A stretch of DNA of 64,000 bases, taken from NCBI RefSeq assembly GCF_007970185.1, contig NZ_CP042431.1, forward strand, positions 310,001 through 374,000, in the 5' to 3' direction. A program made the position numbers and the translations under genes. This DNA is from Pseudobacter ginsenosidimutans. GTDB taxonomy: Bacteria; Bacteroidota; Bacteroidia; Chitinophagales; Chitinophagaceae. The notes under the pieces were generated by a model that had not been told where the DNA came from, searched no databases, and saw only the letters and a list, made by a program, of their open reading frames with translations. How positions within the stretch are numbered: the stretch's first letter is position 1; each line of letters opens with the position of its first letter. This document shows, in pieces, positions 47,583-56,796 of this stretch.

Positions 47583-48428
47583 CTAGGCAGCAATTTTATT
47601 CATATTCAATATTACCAGCGGATCCTGCTTCAGCAGTTTACTCATAGCCGTGAAAAGCGCAGGCAGTTCTTCGCGCATGCGAAGCGGGTTCTCAAAGAAC
47701 ACTTCCACGCTCACGGCCCAGAACTCGTGATAGTTGGTGCCGGCATAATCTCCGAGAATATTCTTCTCTCCCCTTTGCATACCTTCAAAAATGGGGCGCG
47801 CAACCTTGGAGAAATTTTTGAATTCCTTTTTGAAATGTTTGTCCTCTTCCGTTTGTGTGATGAAGTTCACATACGTCAGCGCATGCCCCATTTCATGAAG
47901 GCCCACATTGCAGTTGGGCATTTCGCCACTCACGCCTTTCATGAAATTATCCCAGCTGAGATAAATGCCGCTATGGTCCACATGGCCCTGGAAGGGACGC
48001 GAATAAAATCCATAGTGATAATCATCTTTCAACACATAGATATCGCGGAAATAGTTGAGCAGGAATTTATCGAGCCCGAAAGTCAACTGCACAGAAACGG
48101 CACTGATCAGGATCGGCATTTCGCTGCTTTCCTGTACTTCTATATAATGAAAGCGCTTGGCCTTCCGGAACAGGAAAGTGCGGAACAGGAATTTGCGCTG
48201 CTCCTCCAGCGTGAGACGATTGTAAAATTTCAGGTGTTGGGAAACAATAGAATGGTAGAAGGGTTCCTGGGCAAGGAACGATTTGTGTTGCCGCTTTACA
48301 TAAAACCGGTTAAAGCACTCGGTCACCGGTCCATGAAGCAGGATAATAGCAATCACCACCAGGGAAATGACCAAAATTTCCATAAGGCTCATTTTTCTTT
48401 TCGTGAATAGAGAGGTACGTTGCGTCAA
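47583..48428 (-). CDS. MtfA/M90-like zinc peptidase with N-terminal membrane helix
   Basis: A 281-residue protein anchored by one N-terminal helix (MEILVISLVVIAIILLHGP). The zinc motif is HEMGH (His178, Glu179, His182) and the downstream acid is in YHEFWAVSVEVFFENP, as in MtfA, whose Escherichia member is a peptidase that also binds the regulator Mlc. An alternative start is at MSLMEIL (48392). The gene has its own terminator and is divergent from aspS. Substrate is unknown. Confidence 0.88.
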   Translation of the reverse strand: MTQRTSLFTKRKMSLMEILVISLVVIAIILLHGPVTECFNRFYVKRQHKSFLAQEPFYHSIVSQHLKFYNRLTLEEQRKFLFRTFLFRKAKRFHYIEVQESSEMPILISAVSVQLTFGLDKFLLNYFRDIYVLKDDYHYGFYSRPFQGHVDHSGIYLSWDNFMKGVSGEMPNCNVGLHEMGHALTYVNFITQTEEDKHFKKEFKNFSKVARPIFEGMQRGEKNILGDYAGTNYHEFWAVSVEVFFENPLRMREELPALFTAMSKLLKQDPLVILNMNKIAA

Positions 48429-48569
48429 CGGTGGCTTTCACAAAGAATGGATTCGTTACGGTGGCGTTTCAGGGGAGGTGGAAGGAGAGTTTTTAGTAAC
48501 TGAATCGGGAACAAAATAGAAAGAATAATTTGAAAATGGAAGTACCCCCACACAAAATTATGAAAGCAT

Positions 48570-48577
48570 TACCTTTG
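48570..48577 (+). promoter_or_regulatory. -7 promoter box before aspS
   Basis: TACCTTTG, an exact TAnnTTTG match 61 bases upstream of the aspS ATG. No TTG is found 19-23 bases further upstream. Confidence 0.45.
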
Positions 48578-48638
48578 CCTCCCCCACTGCTCCCAAAGCA
48601 TTGGTTTACCATTGATATTATAAAAAATCAACATAAGC

Positions 48639-50477
48639 ATGTACAGAACTCATACCTGTGGCGAACTGCGCATCGCACAACAGGGCCAGGAGGTTACGCT
48701 GGCCGGATGGATACAGAGCGTTAGAAAATTCGGAAGTATCACATTCGCCGACCTGCGGGATCGATATGGCATTACACAACTGCTTTTTGGAGAAGAACTT
48801 AACCAGCAGCTGGATCAGCAACCACTCGGAAGGGAATTTGTGGTACAGGCAAAAGGTACAGTTACCGAAAGGACCAATAAGAATCCCAATATCCCTACAG
48901 GTGATATCGAGATCAACATCACATCTTTTACCGTTCTCAATAAATCAGCAGTGCCTCCCTTCACCATCCAGGATGAAACCGATGGGGGGGACGATCTGCG
49001 TATGAAATACCGTTATCTCGATCTTCGCAGGAATATCGTAAAGAAAAACCTGGAGCTGCGTTTCGCCGTGGCCAAAGCCGCCCGCGAATACCTGAACAAT
49101 AACCATTTCATGGATATCGAAACGCCCTTCCTCATCAAGTCTACTCCCGAAGGAGCGCGCGACTTTGTAGTGCCTTCCCGCATGAATCCGGGTCAGTTCT
49201 ATGCACTTCCCCAAAGCCCGCAGACCTTCAAGCAACTGCTGATGGTGAGCGGATACGACCGTTACTACCAGATCACCAAATGCTTCCGTGATGAGGATCT
49301 TCGCGCTGACCGCCAGCCTGAGTTCACTCAGATCGACTGTGAAATGAGCTTCGTGGAGCAGGAAGATATCCTCAATATGTTCGAAGGCATGGTGAAACAT
49401 ATCTTCAAAGCCGTCAAGAATATCGACTATACAGAACCGGTAGCCCGCATGACCTGGGAAGACGCCATGTGGCAATACGGCAACGACAAGCCGGATATCC
49501 GCTTCGGCATGCAACTGCTCAATATCAAATCCGCATTCACACTCAATAATGAACTGCCTGCAAAAGGACAATTGCTGGAAGGCACAGACTTCAAAGTGTT
49601 CAACGATGCAGAAACGGTGATCGCTATCGCCGTTCCGGGCTGCGCCGAATACACCCGCAAACAAACCGACGAACTAACGGATTGGGTTAAGCGTCCGCAG
49701 ATCGGTATGCAGGGACTGGTGTATATCAAATGTACTGCCGGTGAAAATGGAGCCATCAGCTACAAGAGCAGTGTAGACAAATTCTTCAACGAACAACAGC
49801 TGGGCGCCATTGCTACAGCCGCAGGCGCCAAAGCCGGCGACCTGGTGCTGATCCTGGCAGGCCGTGAAGAACGCACCCGCAAGGCAGCCAGCGAGCTCCG
49901 CCTGGAAATGGGTGAACGCCTCGGCTTCCGTAAGAAGGATGAATTCAAATTACTCTGGGTAATGGACTTCCCGCTCTTCGAATATGCAGAAGATGATAAC
50001 CGCTGGGTTGCCCGCCACCACCCGTTCACAGCGCCCAAGCCTTCCCATATCCAGACCATGATCGATAATGATCCTGTGATCCACGATGCAGCCAAATACC
50101 TGGAGCATCCTTACAATCATATCAAGGCCAATGCCTATGATATGGTGCTGAACGGAAACGAGATCGGCGGCGGCTCCATCCGTATCTTCCAGCGCGAACT
50201 GCAGGAGAAGATGTTTGCGGCACTGGGCATGAGCAAGGAAGAAGCCCTGCACAAATTCGGATTCCTCCTCGGCGCCTTTGAATATGGTGCACCTCCACAC
50301 GGTGGTATCGCATTTGGCTTCGACCGTACCTGCGCCATCCTCGGTGGCAGCGAAAGTATCCGCGACTTCATCGCTTTCCCCAAGAACAACAGCGGCCGTG
50401 ATGTGATGCTGGATGCACCCGCCTCCATCGATGATAAACAATTGGATGAATTGTCCATCAAACTGGATGTGAAATAA
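48639..50477 (+). CDS. aspS: Aspartyl-tRNA synthetase
   Basis: A 612-residue class II synthetase that charges tRNA-Asp. It has the N-terminal OB-fold ([26 protein letters not shown]), the motif 2 region ([27 protein letters not shown]), the bacterial GAD insertion in the middle, and motif 3 ([16 protein letters not shown]). Length is in the bacterial range. A terminator lies 27 bases beyond the stop. Confidence 0.97.
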   Translation: MYRTHTCGELRIAQQGQEVTLAGWIQSVRKFGSITFADLRDRYGITQLLFGEELNQQLDQQPLGREFVVQAKGTVTERTNKNPNIPTGDIEINITSFTVLNKSAVPPFTIQDETDGGDDLRMKYRYLDLRRNIVKKNLELRFAVAKAAREYLNNNHFMDIETPFLIKSTPEGARDFVVPSRMNPGQFYALPQSPQTFKQLLMVSGYDRYYQITKCFRDEDLRADRQPEFTQIDCEMSFVEQEDILNMFEGMVKHIFKAVKNIDYTEPVARMTWEDAMWQYGNDKPDIRFGMQLLNIKSAFTLNNELPAKGQLLEGTDFKVFNDAETVIAIAVPGCAEYTRKQTDELTDWVKRPQIGMQGLVYIKCTAGENGAISYKSSVDKFFNEQQLGAIATAAGAKAGDLVLILAGREERTRKAASELRLEMGERLGFRKKDEFKLLWVMDFPLFEYAEDDNRWVARHHPFTAPKPSHIQTMIDNDPVIHDAAKYLEHPYNHIKANAYDMVLNGNEIGGGSIRIFQRELQEKMFAALGMSKEEALHKFGFLLGAFEYGAPPHGGIAFGFDRTCAILGGSESIRDFIAFPKNNSGRDVMLDAPASIDDKQLDELSIKLDVK

Positions 50478-50503
50478 GAAGCTTCAAACTCTTTAAATAT
50501 AAG

Positions 50504-50528
50504 GCTGCTCTAAAGGGCAGCGTTTTTT
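50504..50528 (+). terminator. Terminator of aspS
   Basis: Stem GCTGCTC, loop TAAA, GGGCAGC, then G and six or more T. Confidence 0.83.
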
Positions 50529-50609
50529 TATGGAATTTTATAACCCAGAATCAGTTAAATTAGTAATAGAGATCAGATGATCATTCCCCTTTCCAAAATC
50601 ATAACGCCC

Positions 50610-51962
50610 ATGAAAAGTTTTTTTTCCCTGATTGTCCTCGTTTTACCCTTGACGTTATTGGCCCAAAAACTGGTGGTTACCATTACACCCGACACAACGC
50701 AGGTTTCTCCTTTCCTGTTACTAGCGCGCGACTTTGCTTCCGGTGAAAACGATACCCTGCTGAACTTCTCCGGCAAACAGGGAAAAACAATTGATACGTC
50801 CATTCAGATCAGCAGAGTATTTGTATTGACGATGGAAGATCCCAACTTCCTGATTGGACCATCCGACTCCATTGCTTTCGCCTATGATTACCAAAAGAAA
50901 AAATACAAACTGCTGGGCGGAAGTTGGCCGGAGAACTACTCTATCTTACAGGATATAAAAAACCTGCTCTTACCATATAAGCGGTACAATCCCGCGGGAG
51001 ACAATTACGAAGAGTATGTCCGGGCCCTGGACTCAGCCAGCTTTGCCAGGCTCAGCCTGCTTGATAATAGCATGGCTTCCGGTAAACTTTCCAGTGATGC
51101 ATTCAATTACATGAAGCATTACATTCGATATGTACATGTAAATTCACTGATGCGTTTCACCAATTCACGATCTTTCAAAGCCAGGTACCCCGCCACTTTC
51201 AGTAAATTATCAGACAGCCTGTCCATCACAAGTTTCGATAAGGATAAAGCTGAGATCTTCTACGAGCCCATTTATCAGATGTCGCTGCTAAGATCCCTTA
51301 CCCTTCAATTCCGGAAACAGGACAGTCTGAATTTCCCCCAAAATGCCATTGACTACGTGCTGAACAAATACAAGGGAATTGAGAAAGGAACCCTGCTGCA
51401 TCTGTTACTTGTCAACTCGCCCAAACTGGCTGCTGATCTCGATCTCAATTATTTCGGCAATCTGGTTGCCAGCCTTCCATCGCAGGATATTCCGGAACGA
51501 TATTCCCGGCCGGTGAGGGAGGCTTACAAGAAAAGGATAGTTAATGGCAAGATGATCCCCGCAGATATCATGCAGCAGGCTCAGTTGAGAACAGCGGAAG
51601 GAACTGTTCACCGCCTTGATTTGCTACTGGAACAATACAAAGGGAAAAAGATATTGATCGATTTCTGGGCAAGCTGGTGTGGTCCCTGTATTGCTGCTAT
51701 CGCTGAGGTAAAGAAAATTGAAAAGCAATACGAAGACAAGAATTTGAAAGTGCTGTATTTTTCGCTGGACACCAACGAAAAGAGCTGGAAGGCTGCCGCA
51801 TCGAAGCTGGGCCTGGGAACATTCCAGTACCTGCTGGAAAGTGATTTTTCAAGTTCACTGGCTACTTACTTCAATATACAGGGCATTCCTTTCTATCTGC
51901 TACTGGATGAAACGGGCAGGGCTCAAATACTGGAGCCATACGAACTGCACAATCAATTTTGA
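50610..51962 (+). CDS. TlpA-type thioredoxin-fold protein, short at the C-terminus
   Basis: A 450-residue exported protein (signal peptide FFSLIVLVLPLTLLAQ). A long N-terminal region of about 330 residues, as in Bacteroidota TlpA/DUF4369-like proteins, precedes a thioredoxin domain with the redox motif WCGPC (Cys357 and Cys360) and the cis-Pro segment IQGIPFYLLLDETG. After that it ends in EPYELHNQF, without the final helix most relatives have, so it may be truncated by roughly 15-20 residues. It probably reduces or exchanges disulfides in the periplasm. Confidence 0.87.
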   Translation: MKSFFSLIVLVLPLTLLAQKLVVTITPDTTQVSPFLLLARDFASGENDTLLNFSGKQGKTIDTSIQISRVFVLTMEDPNFLIGPSDSIAFAYDYQKKKYKLLGGSWPENYSILQDIKNLLLPYKRYNPAGDNYEEYVRALDSASFARLSLLDNSMASGKLSSDAFNYMKHYIRYVHVNSLMRFTNSRSFKARYPATFSKLSDSLSITSFDKDKAEIFYEPIYQMSLLRSLTLQFRKQDSLNFPQNAIDYVLNKYKGIEKGTLLHLLLVNSPKLAADLDLNYFGNLVASLPSQDIPERYSRPVREAYKKRIVNGKMIPADIMQQAQLRTAEGTVHRLDLLLEQYKGKKILIDFWASWCGPCIAAIAEVKKIEKQYEDKNLKVLYFSLDTNEKSWKAAASKLGLGTFQYLLESDFSSSLATYFNIQGIPFYLLLDETGRAQILEPYELHNQF

Positions 51963-52044
51963 GCATGCAGTAATACCTGTTCCTTTTTTAATATCGTTCA
52001 TCAGTCCATTTTTTCGCATCTTGCAGCCTGAAAAACACGAACTG

Positions 52045-52560
52045 ATGAAATCATTGCTCCTGTATCGTATCCTCAGCTATGCGTTGATCCTGGTAGCCGG
52101 CTTTCTTTCGCTGATGCTTCTGGCTGTGATCCCTGCCGCCCTGGCCAATCCCGTGCTGCTGTTGTTCGTGTTCCTCATTGCCTGCGTGATCATTTACAGC
52201 TATACCAGTTTCCGTTTCCTGACACGCGGCATCGACCGCAGGATGTACTGCAAGCCACAATTGCGCGACCTGATGAAAGTGAACAGCTACTTCACAGTAG
52301 GCATCGCTGTACTCTTCATCATGCAATCCATCACTTTGCTGGGAAATCCACACCTGGCCGATGAAGCAGCTACCCAGGCCCTGGATAATATGCCTCCCGA
52401 AGCCAATTTCGGAAAAGAAGATATCATCAAAACACTGCGGTTCATCGAGCGTTTCTTCCTGATCTACGGCATTGTGCTGCTCACTCATATTTTTATCACT
52501 TACTATTATCTGAAATTGTTCAAAGGGGTTTTCGAACAGCATACGGATAATCCTGAATAA
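52045..52560 (+). CDS. Membrane protein, unknown, four predicted helices
   Basis: A 171-residue protein with hydrophobic segments ILSYALILVAGFLSLMLLAVIPAA, VLLLFVFLIACVIIYSY, YFTVGIAVLFIMQSITLL and FFLIYGIVLLTHIFITYYYL. The ATG at 52045 was chosen because the region before it in the same frame overlaps the upstream gene and is not membrane-like. No family is recognised. It sits between the TlpA-like gene and rarA. Confidence 0.7.
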   Translation: MKSLLLYRILSYALILVAGFLSLMLLAVIPAALANPVLLLFVFLIACVIIYSYTSFRFLTRGIDRRMYCKPQLRDLMKVNSYFTVGIAVLFIMQSITLLGNPHLADEAATQALDNMPPEANFGKEDIIKTLRFIERFFLIYGIVLLTHIFITYYYLKLFKGVFEQHTDNPE

Positions 52561-52656
52561 GGCTGCAGCTTACCAGTTCTCCGGCCGGGCCCACTGGCCT
52601 TACCCTGTTTTTTTGCCATTTCATTAGCTAATATTTTTAGTAACTTCGCCCTTCCT

Positions 52657-53946
52657 ATGGCAGCTACATCCATTCCTTTGGCGGAGCGACTGAGACCTGA
52701 AAGCCTCGATGAACTGGTGGGACAACAACATCTCGCCGGCAAAGGCAGCATACTGCGTACTTCTATCGAGCAGGGCAAAGTACCCTCCATGATCCTCTGG
52801 GGCCCGCCCGGCACCGGTAAAACCACTATTGCCAATATCATCGCGCATACCCTGCAGCTTCCCTTCTTCACCCTCAGCGCCATCAGCGCCGGTGTAAAGG
52901 ACGTTCGTGAGGTGATCGATATTGCAAAGCGAACAGATAAAGCGATCCTCTTCATCGATGAGATCCATCGTTTCAACAAAGGACAGCAGGATGCCCTGCT
53001 CGGAGCAGTTGAAAAAGGCACTATTACGCTGATCGGTGCCACCACCGAGAACCCCAGCTTTGAAGTGAACAGCGCCCTCCTCAGCAGGAGCCAGGTGTAT
53101 GTGCTCAAATCACTGGATGAAGCAGACCTGGTGAAACTCCTGCAACATGCCATGAAGGATGATGAGCTCCTCAGTCAAAAGCATATCGATCTCAAAGAAA
53201 CTGCAGCTCTCATCAATATCTCAGGCGGCGACGCGCGCAAACTGCTTAACCTCTTTGAACTGGTGATCGATACACTCAGTACCGGGAATGCAGGAGATGC
53301 GGATCATCCCATCGTAGTCACAGACAATGCAGTGATGGAAATTGCCCAGCAACGCATTGCCATGTACGACAAAAGCGGCGAACAGCATTACGATATCATT
53401 TCCGCTTTCATCAAATCCATCCGTGGCAGCGATCCTAACGGTGCCGTATACTGGCTCGCGCGCATGATCGAAGGAGGGGAAGATGTGAAGTTCATCGCCA
53501 GAAGACTGGTGATACTGGCCAGTGAGGATATCGGCAATGCCAATCCCACCGCACTGGTGATGGCCAATACCACTTTCGATGCCGTGAATAAGATCGGCTA
53601 TCCCGAATCAAGGATCATTCTCAGCCAGTGTGCCGTGTACCTTGCCTCATCACCTAAAAGCAATGCTTCCTATATGGCCATCAACGAAGCCATTGCTGCT
53701 GTACATCAGCATGGCGATCTGCCGGTACCACTGCATATCCGCAATGCTCCCACCAAACTGATGAAGAACCTCGACTATGGCAAGGGTTACCAGTATTCCC
53801 ACAGTTACGAAAATAATTTCGCTCAACAGGAATATCTCCCCGATGCTCTCGCAGGCCGCGCATTCTACACTCCCGGAAAAAATGCAAGGGAAGAAGAACT
53901 GCGCCGTTATCTGAAAAATCTCTGGAAAGACAAATACGGCTATTAA
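52657..53946 (+). CDS. rarA: Replication-associated recombination protein RarA/MgsA (AAA+ ATPase)
   Basis: A 429-residue AAA+ protein acting at stalled forks. Walker A is GPPGTGKTT, Walker B ILFIDEIHRFNKGQQDALL, sensor region IGATTENPSFEVNSALLSRSQVY (arginine finger included), and the C-terminal tetramerisation part contains LVILASEDIGNANPTAL and GKGYQYSHSYENNFAQQEYLP. All are diagnostic of RarA/WRNIP1. It is followed after 19 bases by a GNAT gene. Confidence 0.95.
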   Translation: MAATSIPLAERLRPESLDELVGQQHLAGKGSILRTSIEQGKVPSMILWGPPGTGKTTIANIIAHTLQLPFFTLSAISAGVKDVREVIDIAKRTDKAILFIDEIHRFNKGQQDALLGAVEKGTITLIGATTENPSFEVNSALLSRSQVYVLKSLDEADLVKLLQHAMKDDELLSQKHIDLKETAALINISGGDARKLLNLFELVIDTLSTGNAGDADHPIVVTDNAVMEIAQQRIAMYDKSGEQHYDIISAFIKSIRGSDPNGAVYWLARMIEGGEDVKFIARRLVILASEDIGNANPTALVMANTTFDAVNKIGYPESRIILSQCAVYLASSPKSNASYMAINEAIAAVHQHGDLPVPLHIRNAPTKLMKNLDYGKGYQYSHSYENNFAQQEYLPDALAGRAFYTPGKNAREEELRRYLKNLWKDKYGY

Positions 53947-53965
53947 ACATCATCAAACTTGCATC

Positions 53966-54424
53966 ATGTCATCCACTACCTGGTCAGTTAAACCATTTGC
54001 AGCACTCACACCCGCTGAACTCTATGCCATCCTTCGCCTGCGCAGCGAAGTCTTTGTTGTAGAGCAGCAATGTGTTTTCCTGGATATGGATAATAAAGAC
54101 CAGCAATGTTTGCATCTCATGGGATGGCAGGGAGAATTGTTGGCTGCATCCACCCGGCTGGTGCCACCGGGAATTTCCTATGAGCTTCCTTCAATCGGTC
54201 GCGTGGTATCCTCACCGTTAGTTCGCGGCACAGGAATAGGAAGAGAACTGATGCAAAGAAGTATCGATGAGGTAAAATTACGATGGGGAACATACGATAT
54301 CAAGATAGGAGCTCAACTATACCTCATGCAATTCTACAACTCACTTGGGTTTGAACAATCCAGTGCAATCTATATGGAAGACAATATCGAACACATAGAG
54401 ATGATACGTTATAACTCACGCTGA
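53966..54424 (+). CDS. ElaA-like GNAT N-acetyltransferase
   Basis: A 152-residue acetyltransferase of the ElaA group. Typical signs are the N-terminal LYAILRLRSEVFVVEQQCVFLDMDNKDQQ and the acetyl-CoA loop RVVSSPLVRGTGIGRELM (VRGTGIG). ElaA proteins acetylate small molecules of unknown identity. Probably co-transcribed with rarA. Confidence 0.9.
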   Translation: MSSTTWSVKPFAALTPAELYAILRLRSEVFVVEQQCVFLDMDNKDQQCLHLMGWQGELLAASTRLVPPGISYELPSIGRVVSSPLVRGTGIGRELMQRSIDEVKLRWGTYDIKIGAQLYLMQFYNSLGFEQSSAIYMEDNIEHIEMIRYNSR

Positions 54425-54515
54425 GCAAGCTTTTCCACAATTCCTTCACAACAATAATTTTTTTTGTGCGTCACACACAAAAATGAACAATTCTGCGTTT
54501 ATACTTCGCATAGCG

Positions 54516-54536
54516 GTGTTATTGATGATATAACAC
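54516..54536. promoter_or_regulatory. Palindrome upstream of the DUF6089-like barrel gene
   Basis: Perfect GTGTTAT-N7-ATAACAC, 41 bases before the ATG at 54578. Another inverted repeat, TTTTTGTG and CACAAAAA, lies at about 54464-54485. Either could be an operator or the hairpin of an mRNA leader. Confidence 0.35.
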
Positions 54537-54577
54537 ATGATCCATTGACCGTCTGAAAACTAAAAATCTAATATCTC

Positions 54578-55528
54578 ATGAAACAGCATCTACGCTTTTC
54601 TGTAGGGAAGCGCTGGGTATTATCGCTTGCGGTTCTCTGTGGTAGCCTGCCCGCATTCAGCCAGTATGGAGAGAAGTCTTCTTCCTGGGAAATCGGAGCA
54701 ACCATCGGCCCTTCCAACTTTTTGGGTGACCTTGGTGGTAACGCAGGAAAGGGAACCACCTTCCTCAAGGATAATAACTTCCCGATGACCAACCTCACCT
54801 TTGGTCTTTATGTAACCTATCAACCCACCGAATGGCTCGGATTCAGGCTGGCAGGGAATTTCGGAAAGCTTGAAGGTGATGACGCCATCATCAAGGGCAA
54901 GGGCGGATATGAAGAAGCCCGTAAGAACCGGAATCAGAATTTCAAATCAAAATTCACTGAAGGCTTATTGCTTGCGGAAGTGTATCCGACCGTATTCTTT
55001 GAATATGATCAGTCAGACACATGGCATAAGATCCGCCCCTATGGCCTGATTGGCGTGGGTATGTTCAAGTTCAATCCCCAGGGTCAGGATCCGCTGACCG
55101 GCAGATGGGTTGACCTCAACCCGCTGAGCCTGGAAGGACAGGGATTTGCAGAGTATCCCGACCGTAAAGTAGCCAAGCTAACGCAGATGAATATCCCAAT
55201 GGGAGTTGGTGTGAAGTTTTTCCTGAATGAAAAAGTGAGCCTCAGTGCAGAAGTGATCCACAGGAAAACCAATACAGACCAGATCGATGGCGTGAGCACA
55301 ACTTATATCGATCCTGCATTGTTCTATAAATATTTCCCGGTAGCAAAAGCACAACTGGCAGCAAGAATGGCCAACAAGGCCCTTGATCCGGTAAACCATG
55401 CTCCAGGAAGAAAAAGAGGAACCGAATCCAACAACGATGCCTATTATACATTCGGTATCAAGCTGGGCATCAGGTTAGGCAGTGGTGAAAGTTATAACAA
55501 CTCAACCCGTTGTCCGATCAGGTTCTAA
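54578..55528 (+). CDS. Outer-membrane beta-barrel protein, DUF6089-like
   Basis: A 316-residue protein with signal peptide (WVLSLAVLCGSLPAFSQ) and alternating barrel strands (SWEIGATIGPSNFLGDLGG, LTFGLYVTYQPTEWLGFRLAGNFG, YTFGIKLGIRLG). The opening SSWEIGATIGPSNFLGDLGG is typical of the DUF6089 barrels common in Chitinophagaceae. A cargo-free porin-like or structural outer-membrane role is likely; substrate is unknown. Confidence 0.85.
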   Translation: MKQHLRFSVGKRWVLSLAVLCGSLPAFSQYGEKSSSWEIGATIGPSNFLGDLGGNAGKGTTFLKDNNFPMTNLTFGLYVTYQPTEWLGFRLAGNFGKLEGDDAIIKGKGGYEEARKNRNQNFKSKFTEGLLLAEVYPTVFFEYDQSDTWHKIRPYGLIGVGMFKFNPQGQDPLTGRWVDLNPLSLEGQGFAEYPDRKVAKLTQMNIPMGVGVKFFLNEKVSLSAEVIHRKTNTDQIDGVSTTYIDPALFYKYFPVAKAQLAARMANKALDPVNHAPGRKRGTESNNDAYYTFGIKLGIRLGSGESYNNSTRCPIRF

Positions 55529-55588
55529 TCCGAAATAAATTTTTAGTTGATCCGTACCCTTTAATAATTGCGCTGTTCAATTAATGAT

Positions 55589-56002
55589 ATGCCTATGCAA
55601 TTATTTGTACCCTACAGAAAACATCGATCGTTTCATATTGTATCAGCCCTGGCGCTTTCGATAACGCTGGCAACAACATCCTCCTCTGCCGCAGCACAAC
55701 CAGCTTCACCGCAGGCTGCCACGCGCGACTCCATTGTTGTTCAGAAGAAAGTGACCAGTAAAAAACATAAGGTAAAACTCTTTCCAAACGCAAAGCACGA
55801 AGCCTTGTTCTTCAATGCTGAAGGCGTGGAAGGCAGAGTATACCAGTTCTACCTGTTCAACGTGGAAGGAAAACTCGTTAAGCAGGCGAATATCAAAAAC
55901 AATCAGACCACTATTGTGCGCAACTTAGAAAAAGGTAATTACCTGTTTGAAGTGTTCAGTGATGATGAGCGGATCGAAAACGGGCAGGTGATCGTACTAT
56001 AA
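55589..56002 (+). CDS. Small exported protein consisting mainly of a T9SS sorting-like domain
   Basis: A 137-residue protein: signal peptide (SALALSITLATTSSSAAAQ), a linker of about 25 residues, then a fold that reads like a T9SS type A C-terminal domain (KLFPNAKHEALFFNAEG, YLFNVEGKLVKQANI, LEKGNYLFEVFSDD). There is almost no cargo in front of it. The start is MPMQLF (55589); MQLF at 55595 is also possible. It could be an orphan sorting domain, a decoy or regulator of the secretion machine, or simply a small barrel-surface protein. Confidence 0.7.
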   Translation: MPMQLFVPYRKHRSFHIVSALALSITLATTSSSAAAQPASPQAATRDSIVVQKKVTSKKHKVKLFPNAKHEALFFNAEGVEGRVYQFYLFNVEGKLVKQANIKNNQTTIVRNLEKGNYLFEVFSDDERIENGQVIVL

Positions 56003-56201
56003 GATAGTTCTTTGCTTTTCCATAACTAATAACCAGTAAGCAGCAGGGAAATTAGTAAAATCCAATAATCCGGTTGAGTCAAACCTGATCCGTTCCCTAT
56101 ATTTTCAGTACCCAAATCAAAAAAGATTTTATTGATCACTCCCTGCTCTTGCTTATTGGGAAAAGCAAATAAAGTTCTTCTGGTTCTTCCAGTATCCTCA
56201 G

Positions 56202-56239
56202 TGGCCGGCGATGAGTAATTGCCGGCCATTTGTTTTTTT
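56202..56239 (+). terminator. Terminator beyond the small T9SS-like gene
   Basis: Perfect 8-bp stem TGGCCGGC and GCCGGCCA around 11 bases, followed by TTTG and seven T on the plus strand. It is 200 bases past the stop; the sequence between holds no gene I can support. Confidence 0.75.
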
Positions 56240-56255
56240 ATTAAGCGGGTATTTT

Positions 56256-56777
56256 TCACAGGAGGGCATTGGCCACTTCTTCCCAGTTATGCAGCCTTTC
56301 ATATTCCTTCACATCTTTGTTATGCGCAGCATCGAAAAGATAAGGTTTGCCGGCAAAATGCACCAGGTTCTTCGTATGATCATCAATGAGATAATCTCCC
56401 ACACAAAGACGCTTGTCGCCACAAAGCACAACCTGTTTCCAACTGATGAAGGAGAAATGATCTCCCAGCCAGTCGATCTTATCTTTCAGTGAATTGGGAA
56501 ATTCCGTAGCAGCTGATACGATGAAGAGTTCATACTTTTTATTGATCTCAGCCAGTACGCGCTGGCTGTTTTTCATCACCGGCAAATGGCGGAAGAAACC
56601 GGGTTCATTCAATCTTGCACGGATCAGGTGCTGGTGCTGTTCCGGGAATCCGTTTGCCCAGGAGCCTTTCATTTTCGTGTAATCCACATCGAGACCATAT
56701 TCTTTCCTGTACCAGTTGATCATTGCAGTCATCGGATCTGCAATCACCTCATCCATGTCAACCAAAACTCTTTTCAT
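56256..56777 (-). CDS. 5'(3')-deoxyribonucleotidase
   Basis: A 173-residue HAD-fold phosphatase of the NT5C type that dephosphorylates deoxynucleoside monophosphates. Catalytic motif VDMDEV (Asp7 and Asp9), motif II around IVSAATEFPNS, and the later acid pair in YLIDDHTKN. The family start MKRVLVDMDEVIADP is exact. It follows uvrA by 19 bases, so the two are probably one transcript; a link to nucleotide-pool cleanup after repair is only suggestive. Confidence 0.92.
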   Translation of the reverse strand: MKRVLVDMDEVIADPMTAMINWYRKEYGLDVDYTKMKGSWANGFPEQHQHLIRARLNEPGFFRHLPVMKNSQRVLAEINKKYELFIVSAATEFPNSLKDKIDWLGDHFSFISWKQVVLCGDKRLCVGDYLIDDHTKNLVHFAGKPYLFDAAHNKDVKEYERLHNWEEVANALL

Positions 56778-56796
56778 AATTATCGTTCGTCTGAAT

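Noticed and set aside
48945-49664. 239-residue antisense frame inside aspS
   Set aside because: A shadow of a highly conserved gene, with no family resemblance.
56026-56259. 77-residue frame after the 5'-nucleotidase, GTG start overlapping its stop by four bases, hydrophobic C-terminus
   Set aside because: No family resemblance and it runs through the plus-strand terminator hairpin; the overlap may be chance.
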